Assembly: GCF_037176765.1 (NCBI RefSeq)
Contig: NC_090023.1
Location: 104,236,866-104,300,865, forward strand
Reading direction: 5' to 3'
Source of the DNA: Anolis sagrei
Taxonomy: Eukaryota; Chordata; Lepidosauria; Squamata; Anolidae
DNA length: 64,000 nt
The notes beneath the pieces were generated by a model. The model saw only the letters and a list, made by a program, of their open reading frames with translations, had not been told where the DNA came from and did no database searches. The stretch's first letter is position 1, and the number at the start of each line of letters is the position of its first letter. This document shows, in pieces, positions 55,801 through 59,759 of this stretch. The translations under genes were made by a program, and so were the position numbers.

Positions 55801-56497
55801 TTCAAATATCCACTTGGCCATGAAAAACCACTGGACTTACTCTCTTATCTCATGCCCCTTCTACACAGCTGAATAAAATCCCACATTATCTGCTTTGAAC
55901 TGGGATATATGGCAGTGTGGACTCAGATAACCCAGTTCAAAGCAGATATTGTGAGATTTTCTGCCTTGATATTCTGCGATAAAGGGCTATGTGGAAGGGC
56001 CCTTGGGGCACACAGTAACACTGTAGTTCATGCAATAACTATTTTTTGTGGATTTCACATTCTAAGATTCTTACTATAATGTTTTGTTCCATAACCTAAT
56101 TTGATGATAAATCATCAGAAAAAATACTAATATCTAATTATTTATCGCATTTACAGTAAGTGACAACAGTGACCTCGAACCCGATCCTACCTCGGTGCTG
56201 AATTTAAAGTCAGAAGCTGGAAGAATTTTAAGAGACCAGAGACTTCGACAGCAGCAATGTCGGTTTGAATTGAAGAATGAAATGGAAAAGAAGGATAACA
56301 GAGAACCAGTGAGCCATCCTCTGGGAACCAGAGCCTTCAGGCAGCCACTGCTGCCAAGACCAACATTTGGCACTGTGAATGAAGAAGAGTCAGCAGAAGA
56401 AGACAAATCAGCAAAGCCAGTTCCACCGCCTCGGCTAGCCCGACAGACATCAAAAGCTGAAAGGCCCCGAGATAAATCTGAGAATGAACCATATTGA
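16402..56497 (+). CDS. SLC9A2: SLC9A2 / NHE2, sodium-hydrogen exchanger 2 (12 coding exons)
   Basis: Twelve exons join into 787 residues: 16402-16648, 25584-26047, 32276-32526, 38168-38385, 39245-39447, 40989-41078, 44285-44355, 46327-46488, 48353-48452, 51229-51354, 52021-52111, 56157-56497. All introns are GT-AG and phases agree at every junction. The product is a plasma-membrane, mainly apical, electroneutral Na+/H+ antiporter. Residues 1 to about 460 form the transport domain, with VDPVAV (Asp204), FGESLLND (Asn232-Asp233, the ion-binding pair) and GGLRGAICF (Arg424). Residues after about 490 form the regulatory tail with a CHP-binding-like helix, [12 protein letters not shown] and a PVPPPRLAR proline motif. 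NHE2 is favoured over NHE4 because of [12 protein letters not shown] and [10 protein letters not shown], where NHE4 has GEALLNDGITVV and YSGVRGAGSF. It looks intact; human NHE2 has 812 residues, and the difference is in the termini. Confidence 0.95.
16600..16720 (+). repeat. GGGA-rich repeat just inside intron 1
   Basis: After the donor there is a purine-rich run of 'gcagggaggg'-type units at about 16660-16690. It is G-rich on the coding strand and adjacent to exon 1. Such G runs often act as intronic splicing enhancers; here that is only a possibility. Confidence 0.4.
16856..17563. mobile_element. hAT-like element, second copy, with a SINE inside and perfect 8-bp target duplication
   Basis: The left end is CAGTGGTTCCCAACC; the right end is degraded ('ggtccatcaactactg'). 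It is flanked by ATGTAACA on both sides (16848-16855 and 17564-17571). The interior parallels 14998-15403 until 'ctcctgacattccc' and resumes at 'tgctttggcactata', bracketing the SINE. It lies about 200 bp inside SLC9A2 intron 1. Confidence 0.88.
17171..17430 (-). mobile_element. tRNA-derived SINE (anole type), reverse orientation, nested in the hAT element
   Basis: Starts 'gtcaggagagacttgagaaa' and ends with the reverse complement of the tRNA-like head ('taacccactgcaccactc'). The empty site is readable in the other hAT copy near 15270 ('gacatccctgttgcttcggc'). Head and tail are both present. Confidence 0.85.
17575..18400. other. SLC9A2 intron 1, no repeat recognised
   Basis: An open frame at 17724-18149 (141 codons) reads through unremarkable sequence. 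It has no recognisable domain and its codon use is not convincing, so I do not call it a gene. Confidence 0.35.
18405..18556. mobile_element. Palindromic MITE copy ('...TTCTACAGTGCAC' family)
   Basis: Begins near 'gagtttgacaccactttaaa', has the paired blocks 'aaaatcatgggatgtgtatt' and 'aaaactacaattcccatgat', and ends 'tagttctacagtgcac'. Same family as 7672 and 11285. Confidence 0.6.
18718..18885 (-). mobile_element. tRNA-derived SINE (anole type), truncated, reverse
   Basis: Reads 'agcaacttgagaaactgcaa', 'gagaattggccatctgcaag', 'gaggcttctctcatgtcccc' and decays at 'cactccccagatttgaac'. The tRNA-like head is largely lost. Confidence 0.75.
19540..19605 (+). mobile_element. CR1 LINE 3' end
   Basis: Reads 'ggcccatgaggtctcttcca' and ends in the octamer-like 'gattctatgattctatg' typical of CR1 3' termini. 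It is a short, severely 5'-truncated copy, as is usual for CR1. Confidence 0.7.
19803..19868. repeat. (TCTA)n microsatellite
   Basis: About fifteen TATC/TCTA units with one interruption near 19852. The Helitron's 5' end abuts it. Confidence 0.95.
20045..20155 (-). mobile_element. tRNA-derived SINE (anole type) fragment, reverse, inside the Helitron
   Basis: Matches the SINE body ('gagagaatcagccgtctacg', 'gttgcccaggggacacccgg', 'gaggcttctctcatgtcccc') and stops abruptly where a LINE 3' end starts in the opposite sense. Confidence 0.75.
20156..20549 (+). mobile_element. LINE 3' end (Ingi/Vingi- or RTE-like, clade uncertain), inside the Helitron
   Basis: The + strand encodes [20 protein letters not shown] followed by a Cys-rich CKCGEE block, a C-terminal pattern of several LINE clades. 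The tail is AT-rich and ends (AAATAA)n. The direct repeats ATCCAGAG at about 20037-20044 and 20550-20557 bracket this piece together with the SINE fragment, suggesting that both arrived in one insertion. Confidence 0.6.
20660..21620 (+). repeat. Seven ~137-bp tandem units inside the Helitron
   Basis: The anchor 'ttgtagttcaccctg' and variants recur at about 20664, 20798, 20939, 21075, 21213, 21350 and 21489. Each is followed by 'gaaccccaccaatgatggat', 'ctggaccaaacttggcacac' and a G-run. Units have diverged from each other. Confidence 0.85.
21750..23050. other. SLC9A2 intron 1, no repeat recognised
   Basis: AT-rich, with no ORF of coding character and no element ends recognised. Confidence 0.4.
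23054..23139. repeat. Inverted repeat, ~25-base arms, ~35-base loop
   Basis: TTTTACAGCTTACAGTAATA and the complement of 'tattcaccgtaagctataaaa' pair across 25-26 bases with about three differences. The loop holds further short TATAC repeats. It is isolated from recognised elements. Confidence 0.75.
23140..24290. other. SLC9A2 intron 1, no feature recognised
   Basis: Contains an open frame of 108 codons at 23810-24136 that ends in a G homopolymer. I regard it as chance. No repeat was identified with confidence. Confidence 0.35.
24300..25083 (+). mobile_element. Bov-B (RTE-clade) LINE, 3' part
   Basis: The + strand encodes [16 protein letters not shown]-like sequence (the reverse-transcriptase YADD core), then [20 protein letters not shown] and [20 protein letters not shown], hallmark blocks of Bov-B. 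It ends with 'cacaaagagtcagaaacgac' and an (AAC)n tail, the Bov-B 3' end. Breaks in frame occur, so it is not functional. The YADD core is present, but the N-terminal endonuclease is missing. Bov-B is the likely mobiliser of the SINEs at 30171 and 47879, which share its tail. Confidence 0.9.
25584..26047 (+). CDS. SLC9A2: SLC9A2 exon 2: transport core with ND motif (aa 83-237)
   Basis: Acceptor TTCTTGAAG|GT, phase 1 entry; donor GTG|GTAAGT, phase 0. Encodes [20 protein letters not shown], then several membrane segments, [11 protein letters not shown] with Asp204, and [12 protein letters not shown] with Asn232 and Asp233. These acidic residues correspond to those that bind Na+/H+ in NHE1. It is the largest and most conserved exon. 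Confidence 0.96.
26395..26700 (-). mobile_element. L2/CR1-type LINE 3' end, reverse
   Basis: Starts after an AT-rich (TTATT) stretch with 'acatcctgcctttctcccac' and 'gacccacagtggtgtgcaac', the reverse of the standard squamate LINE tail, and continues into degraded sequence to about 26700. Confidence 0.5.
27400..27908. mobile_element. Composite palindromic repeat, MITE-like
   Basis: The block 'aagtcctttaaaaacaaaag' + 'tacttacccggct' at about 27588-27620 is the reverse complement of 'gctgggtaagtactttcgtt' + 'ttttaaagggtgttttgggg' at about 27745-27798. The right end is 'tctggggtgtgtgtagatgg' + 'gcccc'. Three further short palindromes lie at its left. It looks like a decayed foldback element; superfamily unknown. 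Confidence 0.55.
27972..28117. mobile_element. Palindromic MITE, GGCCCTTCCACACA ends (copy 1)
   Basis: Starts GGCCCTTCCACACATCTGAA and ends ATATGGCTGTGTGGAAGGGCC. The interior is palindromic around 'cccagttcaaaacagatatt'. CTGA flanks both sides, a possible 4-bp duplication. Transposase class unknown. Confidence 0.75.
28119..28260 (+). repeat. Duplicated unique segment, copy A
   Basis: Reads 'gagtctaacatcatcaggag', 'tgattccccagacttgcttt', 'agttttcagatcaataaatc', 'caatgcttaagg'. A diverged copy with the same order is at 28618-28720. Both follow immediately after a MITE end. Confidence 0.65.
28269..28413. mobile_element. Palindromic MITE, GGCCCATTCACACA ends (copy 2)
   Basis: Same family as 27972, in the opposite arm order. 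Ends GCTGTGTGGAAGGGGCC. Flanks TCCA and GCCA match at 3 of 4 bases. Confidence 0.7.
28492..28617. mobile_element. Related MITE, GGGTCT ends
   Basis: Starts GGGTCTAGATGAATTAATAG and ends GCCAGTGTAGATGGAGACCC. The interior blocks 'ttgcattaacctgtgtgcat' and 'atgcaacaggctaatgtgat' are inverted copies. A partial relative is at about 36985-37080. Confidence 0.6.
28618..28720 (+). repeat. Duplicated unique segment, copy B
   Basis: Parallels 28119-28260: 'tgtctaataatatctagagg', 'tgattccccatacttgcctt', 'aattttcagatcattaaaac', 'caatgcttaagg'. The two copies are about 500 bp apart, pointing to a small tandem duplication later filled with MITEs. Confidence 0.6.
29562..29592. repeat. Perfect 13-bp hairpin
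   Basis: GAAGGATGATCAA and TTGATCATCCTTC flank ACCCA. It lies at the inner end of the left arm of the long inverted repeat. Confidence 0.85.
30171..30466 (+). mobile_element. tRNA-derived SINE with Bov-B-like tail (Sauria-type), target duplication
   Basis: The head resembles a tRNA ('aggttcgaatctggg' box B). The body has 'catgcagtcatgccagccac'. The tail 'gagtcagacacgactgaact' resembles the Bov-B 3' end and runs to (ACCTTT)n. Flanks CCTTCAATAAGTT (30158-30170) and CCTTCAATAGGTT (30467-30479) match at 12 of 13 bases. It is nested in the right arm of the long inverted repeat. Confidence 0.9.
30601..30705 (+). repeat. Penelope-like-element-associated repeat, partial (tentative)
   Basis: Reads 'tgcttgccatagatgcaggt' + 'gaaacgtctgg', then 'agaacatggccatatagcct', 'aaacctacaacaacccagtg'. 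This is an abundant reptile repeat that I associate from memory with terminal regions of Penelope-like retroelements. Other copies: 34978, 40009, 62956. Confidence 0.55.
30706..31950. other. SLC9A2 intron 2, mostly unrecognised
   Basis: Holds a C homopolymer at about 30861-30872 and a short array of the near-palindrome AAGCATCCTAAGATGCTT at about 31797-31845. Nothing else was identified. Confidence 0.4.
31797..31845. repeat. Tandem near-palindrome AAGCATCCTAAGATGCTT
   Basis: Two copies of the 18-base near-palindrome flank a partial third ('agaagcatctaag'). It can form alternative hairpins. Confidence 0.75.
31950..32072 (+). mobile_element. L2/CR1-type LINE 3' end with (CAAA)n tail
   Basis: Reads 'gaagccgctctgagtcctcc', 'gggtgagaaggatgggatac' and then (CAAA)n/(TAAA)n at about 32036-32070. 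It ends about 200 bp before exon 3. Confidence 0.65.
32276..32526 (+). CDS. SLC9A2: SLC9A2 exon 3: membrane domain (aa 238-320)
   Basis: Acceptor CCCCTCATAG|GT, phase 0; donor ATGGC|GTAAGT, phase 2. Encodes [20 protein letters not shown], a [17 protein letters not shown] membrane segment and [35 protein letters not shown] is an NHE2-type sequence. Confidence 0.96.
33000..33350. mobile_element. Palindromic MITE copy split by a reverse SINE
   Basis: The left part 'cactacactgttaaagcact' + 'gttatctcactttaaa' has its inverted partner 'agtagtgctttaacaatgtc' + 'gtgtgataatctcc' at about 33317-33350. A reverse SINE fragment occupies about 33126-33270. Confidence 0.55.
33126..33270 (-). mobile_element. 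SINE with Bov-B-like tail, truncated, reverse
   Basis: Reads 'taaagtagaggtttcccctt' + 'gacattaagtc', then 'gctcatctccatttctaagc' and 'atgcttcctagatcatgtag', the reverse of the 30171 SINE without its tRNA-like head. Confidence 0.75.
34265..34450 (+). mobile_element. Old tRNA-derived SINE (second type)
   Basis: Head 'agccagtatagtacactgat', tail 'aagttggaaatgatttgatg' + 'gcaacaa'. Degraded; relatives at 48886 and 57490 are clearer. Confidence 0.5.
34978..35164. repeat. Penelope-like-associated repeat, palindromic copy
   Basis: The left arm 'ttcatggccggaatcactgg' to 'catctgtggcag' and the right arm 'ccacagatccaggtgaaatg' to 'ccctacaacaacccag' are inverted copies over about 90 bases. The whole can fold on itself. 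Confidence 0.65.
35165..38100. other. SLC9A2 intron 3, mostly unrecognised
   Basis: Contains a pyrimidine-rich stretch at about 35710-35770 (thymines and cytosines, 'ctttctctccctctttccct'), a MITE fragment at about 36985-37080 and a direct repeat at 37693-37740. I see no other gene. Confidence 0.4.
37693..37738 (+). repeat. Short tandem direct repeat, two units
   Basis: 'attattctaaagtacccttg' occurs twice with a spacing of about 26 bases. Confidence 0.8.
38168..38385 (+). CDS. SLC9A2: SLC9A2 exon 4: membrane domain (aa 321-393)
   Basis: Acceptor CTTTTGCAG|GA, phase 2; donor CACTAG|GTAAGA, phase 1. Encodes [20 protein letters not shown], then [20 protein letters not shown] and [20 protein letters not shown]. 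Almost identical to mammalian NHE2 by eye. Confidence 0.96.
38900..38985 (+). mobile_element. L2/CR1-type LINE 3' end
   Basis: Reads 'actgccctgagtcccgtttg' and 'gagaagggtcgtatacaaat', then (AAATAAAT)n. It lies about 260 bp upstream of exon 5. Confidence 0.6.
39245..39447 (+). CDS. SLC9A2: SLC9A2 exon 5: Arg-Gly loop region (aa 394-461)
   Basis: Acceptor CCTTTAG|GG, phase 1; donor TTCAG|GTGAGA, phase 0. Encodes [36 protein letters not shown] with Arg424, and the last membrane helix [15 protein letters not shown]. The GGLRGAICF motif separates NHE2 from NHE4. Confidence 0.96.
39640..39850. mobile_element. Palindromic MITE copy, degraded
   Basis: 'tttcacactacacttaacat' on the left is matched by the inverted 'ttaatgctgtaactgtagtt' + 'tgaaaag' on the right. 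The middle has 'tgaggcactagagctctctg' and 'atcccaggatttcatagga'. Distant member of the 33000 family. Confidence 0.4.
40009..40350. repeat. Penelope-like-associated repeat, palindromic, split by a MITE
   Basis: The left arm 'gccgaagggtttcatggcca' to 'ttgcctgcatctatgg' and the right arm 'gcttgccatagatgcaggtg' to 'aaaaccaacaacccag' are inverted copies. The MITE at 40116-40250 interrupts the copy. Confidence 0.65.
40116..40250. mobile_element. hAT-like MITE, 135 bp, perfect 8-bp target duplication
   Basis: Inverted ends CAGTGGTTATCAACCTGGGG and CCCCAGGTTGAGAACCACTG, flanked by ATCTATGG on both sides (40108-40115, 40251-40258). Identical in length to 14843-14977. It is palindromic nearly throughout. 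Confidence 0.92.
40362..40440 (-). mobile_element. L2/CR1-type LINE 3' end, reverse
   Basis: 'gatttatttactatatttat', 'atcccacccctcttacccaa', 'aagggactcagaactttaca': the reverse of the common LINE tail. Confidence 0.55.
40989..41078 (+). CDS. SLC9A2: SLC9A2 exon 6: end of membrane domain (aa 462-491)
   Basis: Acceptor TTTTGCACAG|GG, phase 0; donor TCGG|GTATGT, phase 0. Encodes [20 protein letters not shown] followed by [10 protein letters not shown], the link from the last helix to the cytoplasmic tail. Confidence 0.95.
41400..42150 (-). mobile_element. L2-type LINE fragments
   Basis: A tail with (AAATAAAT) lies at about 41725-41745. Text blocks 'ggcagctattgcacttcttt', 'agctgaagtttccaagtaat' and 'ccagtgcatggaccagtgtg' match the L2-type family at 14610-15595 in the same orientation. 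Heavily decayed. Confidence 0.5.
42790..42813. repeat. Poly-T tract
   Basis: About 22 T residues, uninterrupted. A shorter one is at 43059-43074. Their origin (reverse poly-A tails or slippage) is undetermined. Confidence 0.8.
43295..43735 (-). mobile_element. L2-type LINE 3' part, reverse
   Basis: Starts with TTATTTATTT and 'ctagggggactcaatgtggt', continues with 'ttgaaaagccacgttttcag' and 'gggagttccatagccgaggg' to 'agaaggccctgtctctcg'. The last blocks are typical of this family in the same orientation. Confidence 0.6.
44285..44355 (+). CDS. SLC9A2: SLC9A2 exon 7: juxtamembrane tail (aa 492-514)
   Basis: Acceptor TACATTTTAG|TT, phase 0; donor GATAA|GTACGT, phase 2. Encodes [20 protein letters not shown] and WKDK. 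It is the start of the region that binds calcineurin-homologous protein (CHP) in the family. Confidence 0.93.
44445..44545 (-). mobile_element. L2/CR1-type LINE 3' end, reverse
   Basis: (TTTA)n followed by 'tatataccgctgttctcagc' and 'gcgactcacagcggtgtaca'. It ends at the tandem duplication that follows. Confidence 0.65.
44555..44716 (+). repeat. Tandem duplication, period 91 bp
   Basis: A core of about 70 bp beginning 'attctggccccagagtggcc' and ending 'gacaagatggcaat' occurs twice with no visible difference, 91 bases apart. The near identity suggests a young event. Confidence 0.9.
44720..46326. other. SLC9A2 intron 7, no gene recognised
   Basis: Moderately GC-rich in the middle (about 45100-45880) with G and C runs. 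Several ORFs of 80-136 codons overlap on both strands, which suggests a chance effect of composition and not genes. Retroelement origin is possible but unproven. Confidence 0.35.
46327..46488 (+). CDS. SLC9A2: SLC9A2 exon 8: CHP-binding-like helix (aa 515-568)
   Basis: Acceptor CTTATAG|GT, phase 2; donor CTCAG|GTATGT, phase 2. Encodes [20 protein letters not shown], then [20 protein letters not shown]. The basic amphipathic stretch matches the CHP/regulatory region of NHE proteins. Confidence 0.95.
47879..48205 (+). mobile_element. tRNA-derived SINE with Bov-B-like tail (Sauria-type)
   Basis: Full length: head 'gtgggacagtgggttaaagc' with 'ggttcgattccgggg' box B, body 'catgcagtcatgccggccac', tail 'gagtcagaaatgactggact' and (ACCTTT)n. 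It lies about 150 bp before exon 9. Target duplication not clear; the flank has a short tandem repeat of 'atttaaatataat'. Confidence 0.88.
48353..48452 (+). CDS. SLC9A2: SLC9A2 exon 9: cytoplasmic tail (aa 569-602)
   Basis: Acceptor TTTGCAACAG|TG, phase 2; donor CAGAGA|GTAAGT, phase 0. Encodes [20 protein letters not shown] and [13 protein letters not shown]; the last block is conserved in NHE2 and NHE4. Confidence 0.93.
48886..49125 (+). mobile_element. tRNA-derived SINE (second type)
   Basis: Head 'agtggtttaagggttggact', box B-like 'gctcgaatccctgctc', then 'gtcttgggcaagccacacgg' and 'gaaaggcaatggcaaacctt'. The 3' end is degraded, ending 'agttcacaacaacaataa'. Confidence 0.75.
50020..50055. 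repeat. Perfect 36-base palindromic hairpin (17-bp stem, 2-base loop)
   Basis: TTAGGCATCTCCCAATA and its exact complement flank AA. No recognised transposon ends surround it. It lies in intron 9. Confidence 0.92.
50190..50370. repeat. Possible MITE related to 6243-6434
   Basis: Contains inverted blocks 'aacagaattctgggaaaagt' and 'aactacatttcccagaattc' around a centre near 50290. Outer ends are not defined. Confidence 0.35.
51229..51354 (+). CDS. SLC9A2: SLC9A2 exon 10: basic tail (aa 603-644)
   Basis: Acceptor TTGTTTCAG|AC, phase 0; donor ACCG|GTACTT, phase 0. Encodes [20 protein letters not shown] and [25 protein letters not shown] is a likely kinase site by pattern. The donor is weak (GTACTT); read-through would add VLVIYNIGY before a stop. 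Confidence 0.92.
51712..51800 (-). mobile_element. LINE 3' end, reverse
   Basis: 'tatttatttatttagagtat', 'accctgtctttgtctgcatt' and 'gactcaaggtggctttcaac': reverse of a LINE/SINE tail of the same broad type. Confidence 0.5.
52021..52111 (+). CDS. SLC9A2: SLC9A2 exon 11: tail (aa 645-674)
   Basis: Acceptor GTTTTCACAG|CC, phase 0; donor CAAAG|GTAATG, phase 1. Encodes [20 protein letters not shown] and [21 protein letters not shown] is an NHE2 signature. Confidence 0.94.
52112..55630. other. SLC9A2 intron 11, mostly unrecognised
   Basis: A MITE fragment is likely at about 52775-52865 ('ggcagtgtagactcatataa', 'ttataatgcagttcaaactg'). No gene or complete element was recognised elsewhere. Confidence 0.4.
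55640..55752 (+). mobile_element. L2/CR1-type LINE 3' end
   Basis: 'tgtatgccgtcttgggccct' and 'gggaaaatgcagggtataaa' followed by an (AAATAAA)-like tail with several imperfect units. Confidence 0.55.
55855..56003. mobile_element. Palindromic MITE, GGCCCCTTCCACACA family (copy 3)
   Basis: Starts GCCCCTTCTACACAGCTGAA and ends GGGCTATGTGGAAGGGCC; the centre is 'aacccagttcaaagcagata'. Arms pair over about 70 bases. It ends 154 bp before exon 12. Confidence 0.72.
56157..56497 (+). CDS. SLC9A2: SLC9A2 exon 12: C-terminal tail and stop (aa 675-787)
   Basis: Acceptor CATTTACAG|TA, phase 1. Encodes [20 protein letters not shown], a charged Gln/Arg/Glu-rich middle, an acidic [13 protein letters not shown] segment and PVPPPRLAR, matching the human NHE2 proline motif PPKPPPRLV, then ends SENEPY before TGA at 56495-56497. 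Much of the middle is diverged from mammals. Confidence 0.93.
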
Positions 56498-57489
56498 AAA
56501 CCAATAAACAGAGTAATTATATCAATCAAGAACAGATCTGATAGGTTAGCACTCTGTAGACTGTAAGTGGTCAACTGGATCCATTTAAAGGTATGATCCC
56601 AGATACTGGTGTGAAATGAAAATAAAAGAAGACTATGTTCTTTCATTAGTTGCCAGGAGAGAAAAAGGATCCTTACCTGCTACATGGAGCCAAATAATGC
56701 AACAATTTTGCATTTTTTCTAATTTCTGTAATGAAGGGAAGCTTTATCAAGTATGTATTGTATTTTTAGTATGCACAATGTGTTTTGTTGTAAAAGCTGT
56801 CAATGGTAAATTTGACTATGAGTTGCACTGAAAAATTGCACAATGCACCTCTTTTTAATGGCACTTGCAAGAACTCATTCCCTAAAGTGTGTGCAAAGTA
56901 TGGCTTGAATGTGGGATATGCTCCCCTTGGGACTATTTTGTGGCCGCCAGAGCCCCCCCCCCCCCCTTGCCAGGGGCCAAAAAATTTTGCACATTTTTTT
57001 TCAATTTTGAGTTCCAAATAATCCCAGATGTACTCTCAGGGCATTTCCACTACATTTGGAGCTTTCCCTGCCCACTTGAAGGTAAAAAACAATTTTGCAT
57101 TCCCCCCTCCCTCCAAGAAACATCTTTCTAGCCCCACATTTTCCAAAATGTCCACAGTGGTATTCAGAGAACAGATCTCTGAATCAAGGAAATACTTTTT
57201 TAAAGCACTCATGCCCACAGAGGTTTAGGGGAAAACTTTTTTTTTTATCTGTGGGAGAAGTTGTGGCCCTCCATGGTCTCCTGGGTGGCTAATGTGCCTC
57301 CCTAGCTTTCCACAGCTGCTTAGCTCTGCTCTTAAGGGCACACAAGACACTGAAAACACAATCATTTCCAGAGCTGCACTGAAGAGGGAAAGGCTGCAGT
57401 GGTAAACTGTTAAATGTCTTAACAGTGGCCACCATATACATGCTTATGCGGAAGTAAAGCTTGTTGAGTTCAAAGGGGCTTATTCCTAG

Positions 57490-57680
57490 GGATCATGGTG
57501 TAGTAGTTTGAGCATTGAACTATGACTGTGTAGAACAGTATTTGTTTCCCCACTTGGCCATGGAAACCCACTTAGTGACCTTGGGTGACTCACACAGTCT
57601 CAGTTCCAGAAAACCCTTTGGTTTGGGTCACCATAAATTGGAAACAGTTTGAAGGCGCAAAACAATAACAAAAACAAATT
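57490..57680 (+). mobile_element. tRNA-derived SINE (second type), in the likely 3' UTR
   Basis: Head 'atggtgtagtagtttgagca', body 'tgaccttgggtgactcacac', tail 'ttggaaacagtttgaaggcg' + 'caaaacaataac'. The tail resembles the Bov-B-like GGAAACGACTTGAAGGCAC form of the family. Confidence 0.7.
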
Positions 57681-57928
57681 GGGTGAAGGACTGCAGCCCT
57701 CATCATGCTTGAACATGTTACTCTGCAGCAGCGGCAACTATACATTGTAGCCTGTGAGGTAGTTGACATTCTCTTGTTTTCTCTTTCTCTACTGTTATTA
57801 TTTGGCTCAGGTAATATGAAGGATGTTTCAAAGATGTCTAAATTCTAAACCCTTGTAAATATGATGAGATAAATGCCTAGACATACTTTTTTACCAACAA
57901 GAGTTGAACGAGACAAAATTATTTATTC

Positions 57929-57934
57929 AATAAA
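57929..57934 (+). promoter_or_regulatory. Candidate distal polyadenylation signal of SLC9A2
   Basis: AATAAA in the context 'attcaataaaatatatttta', 1432 bases after the stop codon. Confidence 0.4.
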
Positions 57935-58046
57935 ATATATTTTAATCTTTGTTGAACATTCAATGTGATGTAAAGAGCAGAAGTACTTATCATAACTAAT
58001 AGTTACAACAGAATATGACAATGTGCTCTGTCCATATATTGAGGGA

Positions 58047-58287
58047 GCCCCCGGTGGGGTAGCGGGTTAAACCCCTGTGCCGGCAGGACTGAAGACCGAC
58101 AGGTTGCCGGTTCTAATCTGGGGAGAGCGCGGATTAGCTCCCTCTATCAGCTCCAGCTCCTGATGCGGGGACATGAAAGAAGCCTCCCACAAGGATCAAA
58201 ACATCTGGGTGTCCCCTGGGCAACATCCTTGCAGACAGCCAATTCTCTCACCAGAAGCGACTTGCAGTTTCTCAAGTCGCTCCTGAC
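58047..58287 (+). mobile_element. tRNA-derived SINE (anole type), sense
   Basis: 'agcccccggtggggtagcgg', 'ggttgccggttctaatctgg', 'tttctcaagtcgctcctgac'. Full length, followed by an (AAC)n tail at about 58288-58331. Less conserved than 11576. Confidence 0.85.
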
Positions 58288-58331
58288 ATAACAACAACAG
58301 CAACAACAACAGCAACAACAACAACAACAAA
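58288..58331 (+). repeat. (AAC)n/(AGC)n simple repeat
   Basis: About fourteen AAC-type units, some AGC, as the SINE tail. Confidence 0.9.
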
Positions 58332-59054
58332 ACCCCCAAAAAACCATTGAGTATTTGTTCTTTTCAGAGTCATTTTGTTACTTGAAACATTTCCTAGACA
58401 ACTTAGTTTTTAAAAAACTTTTACTTGAGAGCTTTAGCAAATTTATAAATAAAAGATGTTCATGTGTCTTGACTATATTCAGTCCAAACTAGTATATGTG
58501 ATCAGTTTAATTGAGCAAATTTACTATTTCAAAAGACCATGAGTTTTACTATAGAAAATCAAGTTTACTGAATTAGTGTGTATTGAACATATGAAATCAT
58601 GCTACAGACAGTTCAAACTGATGACTAAAATATGAGATTAGTTGATTAGCATTCTCTAAACATTGCTGCTAATATGGTGAATTTATGTTTGATGCTATTG
58701 GTTGATACAAAAATGGTCGATGTTTTTCCTGAATATTAAAGCAATATATAGATGTTTTGAGCATAAGATACAATGGCTGGCCTCTAGTGCCATCTCCTGG
58801 GGACAAATGGAAAAACTGAGTGTTAATTACTGTTTTTCCTCCCTTTTAAAAGGGTGAACTCTAATGAGTTTCTGCAAAACTGTCAGTTAATGGCATTATT
58901 TTTTGTAGATGTCCTGTCATGCATCGGTTAAATCACCATGTTTCTAGAAAAAGCGTAGAATAATCGAGACAACAAATCTGACATTGTGTGTGTGTGCATG
59001 CTTGTGTCTTCTTCTTTCTAAGCTATTTTCCTAATGGAGGGGGTTAGCATTGTG

Positions 59055-59705
59055 ACTGTCCTTTCCACAGGGCTTTGTTTTGGGCATCCTCAGGTCTCAG
59101 GTTGGCAGCATGCATGTCTTCATTGATGGTGTCCATCCATCTTTTTTTGGCCATCCATGTGGTCATCATCCTGCAATCTCCAAATGGAGTGCTGTTTGTG
59201 CTACTGAGATTGGTTGTCTTCTCATGACATGGTCATGCCATCATAGTTTTGCTTCCTGCATTTTCTTGCTGATCACTTCTATTCCTAATCTTTCATGGCT
59301 GCCATCATTTGGCACACAGTCAAGAAGCATTTCCATTTCCATTGTGTTAATAAGTGCTTGTTCATGTTTCTTTGGGGGTCCAGGAACCCATAGAGGGCTA
59401 CTGAGTGAACAACTGTAGTGTAGATCTTAGCCATGAGTTGTTCAGGCATTCTTGCCAGCATTTCAGCCAGGCTGCATTTATTCGTGACCATACGACTGGC
59501 ATTGTGTCGCCATCTATGGAGACCAGTGACCCTATGAAGGCCACATTCCAGATACTCTGTTTTGGGTATGTTCAGTTGAAGTCCATTTTCACTGTCTATC
59601 ACTCCATATCTGCAGCTGTTGTTGGGGGGCAGCACGTTTTTGGTGGCCGAGTGCTATGTCATCTGCATATAGGAGTGTCCAAGGATGCATAGTCTGCAAA
59701 TCTGC
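59055..59705 (-). mobile_element. LINE reverse-transcriptase C-terminal region (RTE- or Ingi/Vingi-like)
   Basis: The minus strand encodes IDSENGLQLNIPKTEYLECG, then MARMPEQLMAKIYTTVVHSV-like sequence and ALYGF, matching the 'GL.LN..KTEY..' and 'K.YK.VVRPVALYG' blocks of LINE reverse transcriptases. Frames break, so it is a dead fragment. The clade is uncertain; Bov-B itself differs in these blocks. Confidence 0.6.
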
Positions 59706-59759
59706 TGTAGCAGTGTCCATGCAGAGAATGGATAGTAATGGTGAGAGTGTTGATTCCTG

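Larger units (their letters stand above)
56498..57950 (+). other. SLC9A2: Probable SLC9A2 3' UTR
   Basis: AATAAA occurs at 56503 (too near the stop to be likely), 56621-56626 and 57929-57934. The last has a T-rich region after it and is a good candidate for the distal end. A C homopolymer is at about 56946-56960 and an old SINE at 57490-57680. The true length is not decidable here. Confidence 0.45.

Noticed and set aside
56503-56508. AATAAA six bases after the SLC9A2 stop as the poly(A) signal
   Set aside because: It would give almost no 3' UTR; later hexamers at 56621 and 57929 are more plausible.
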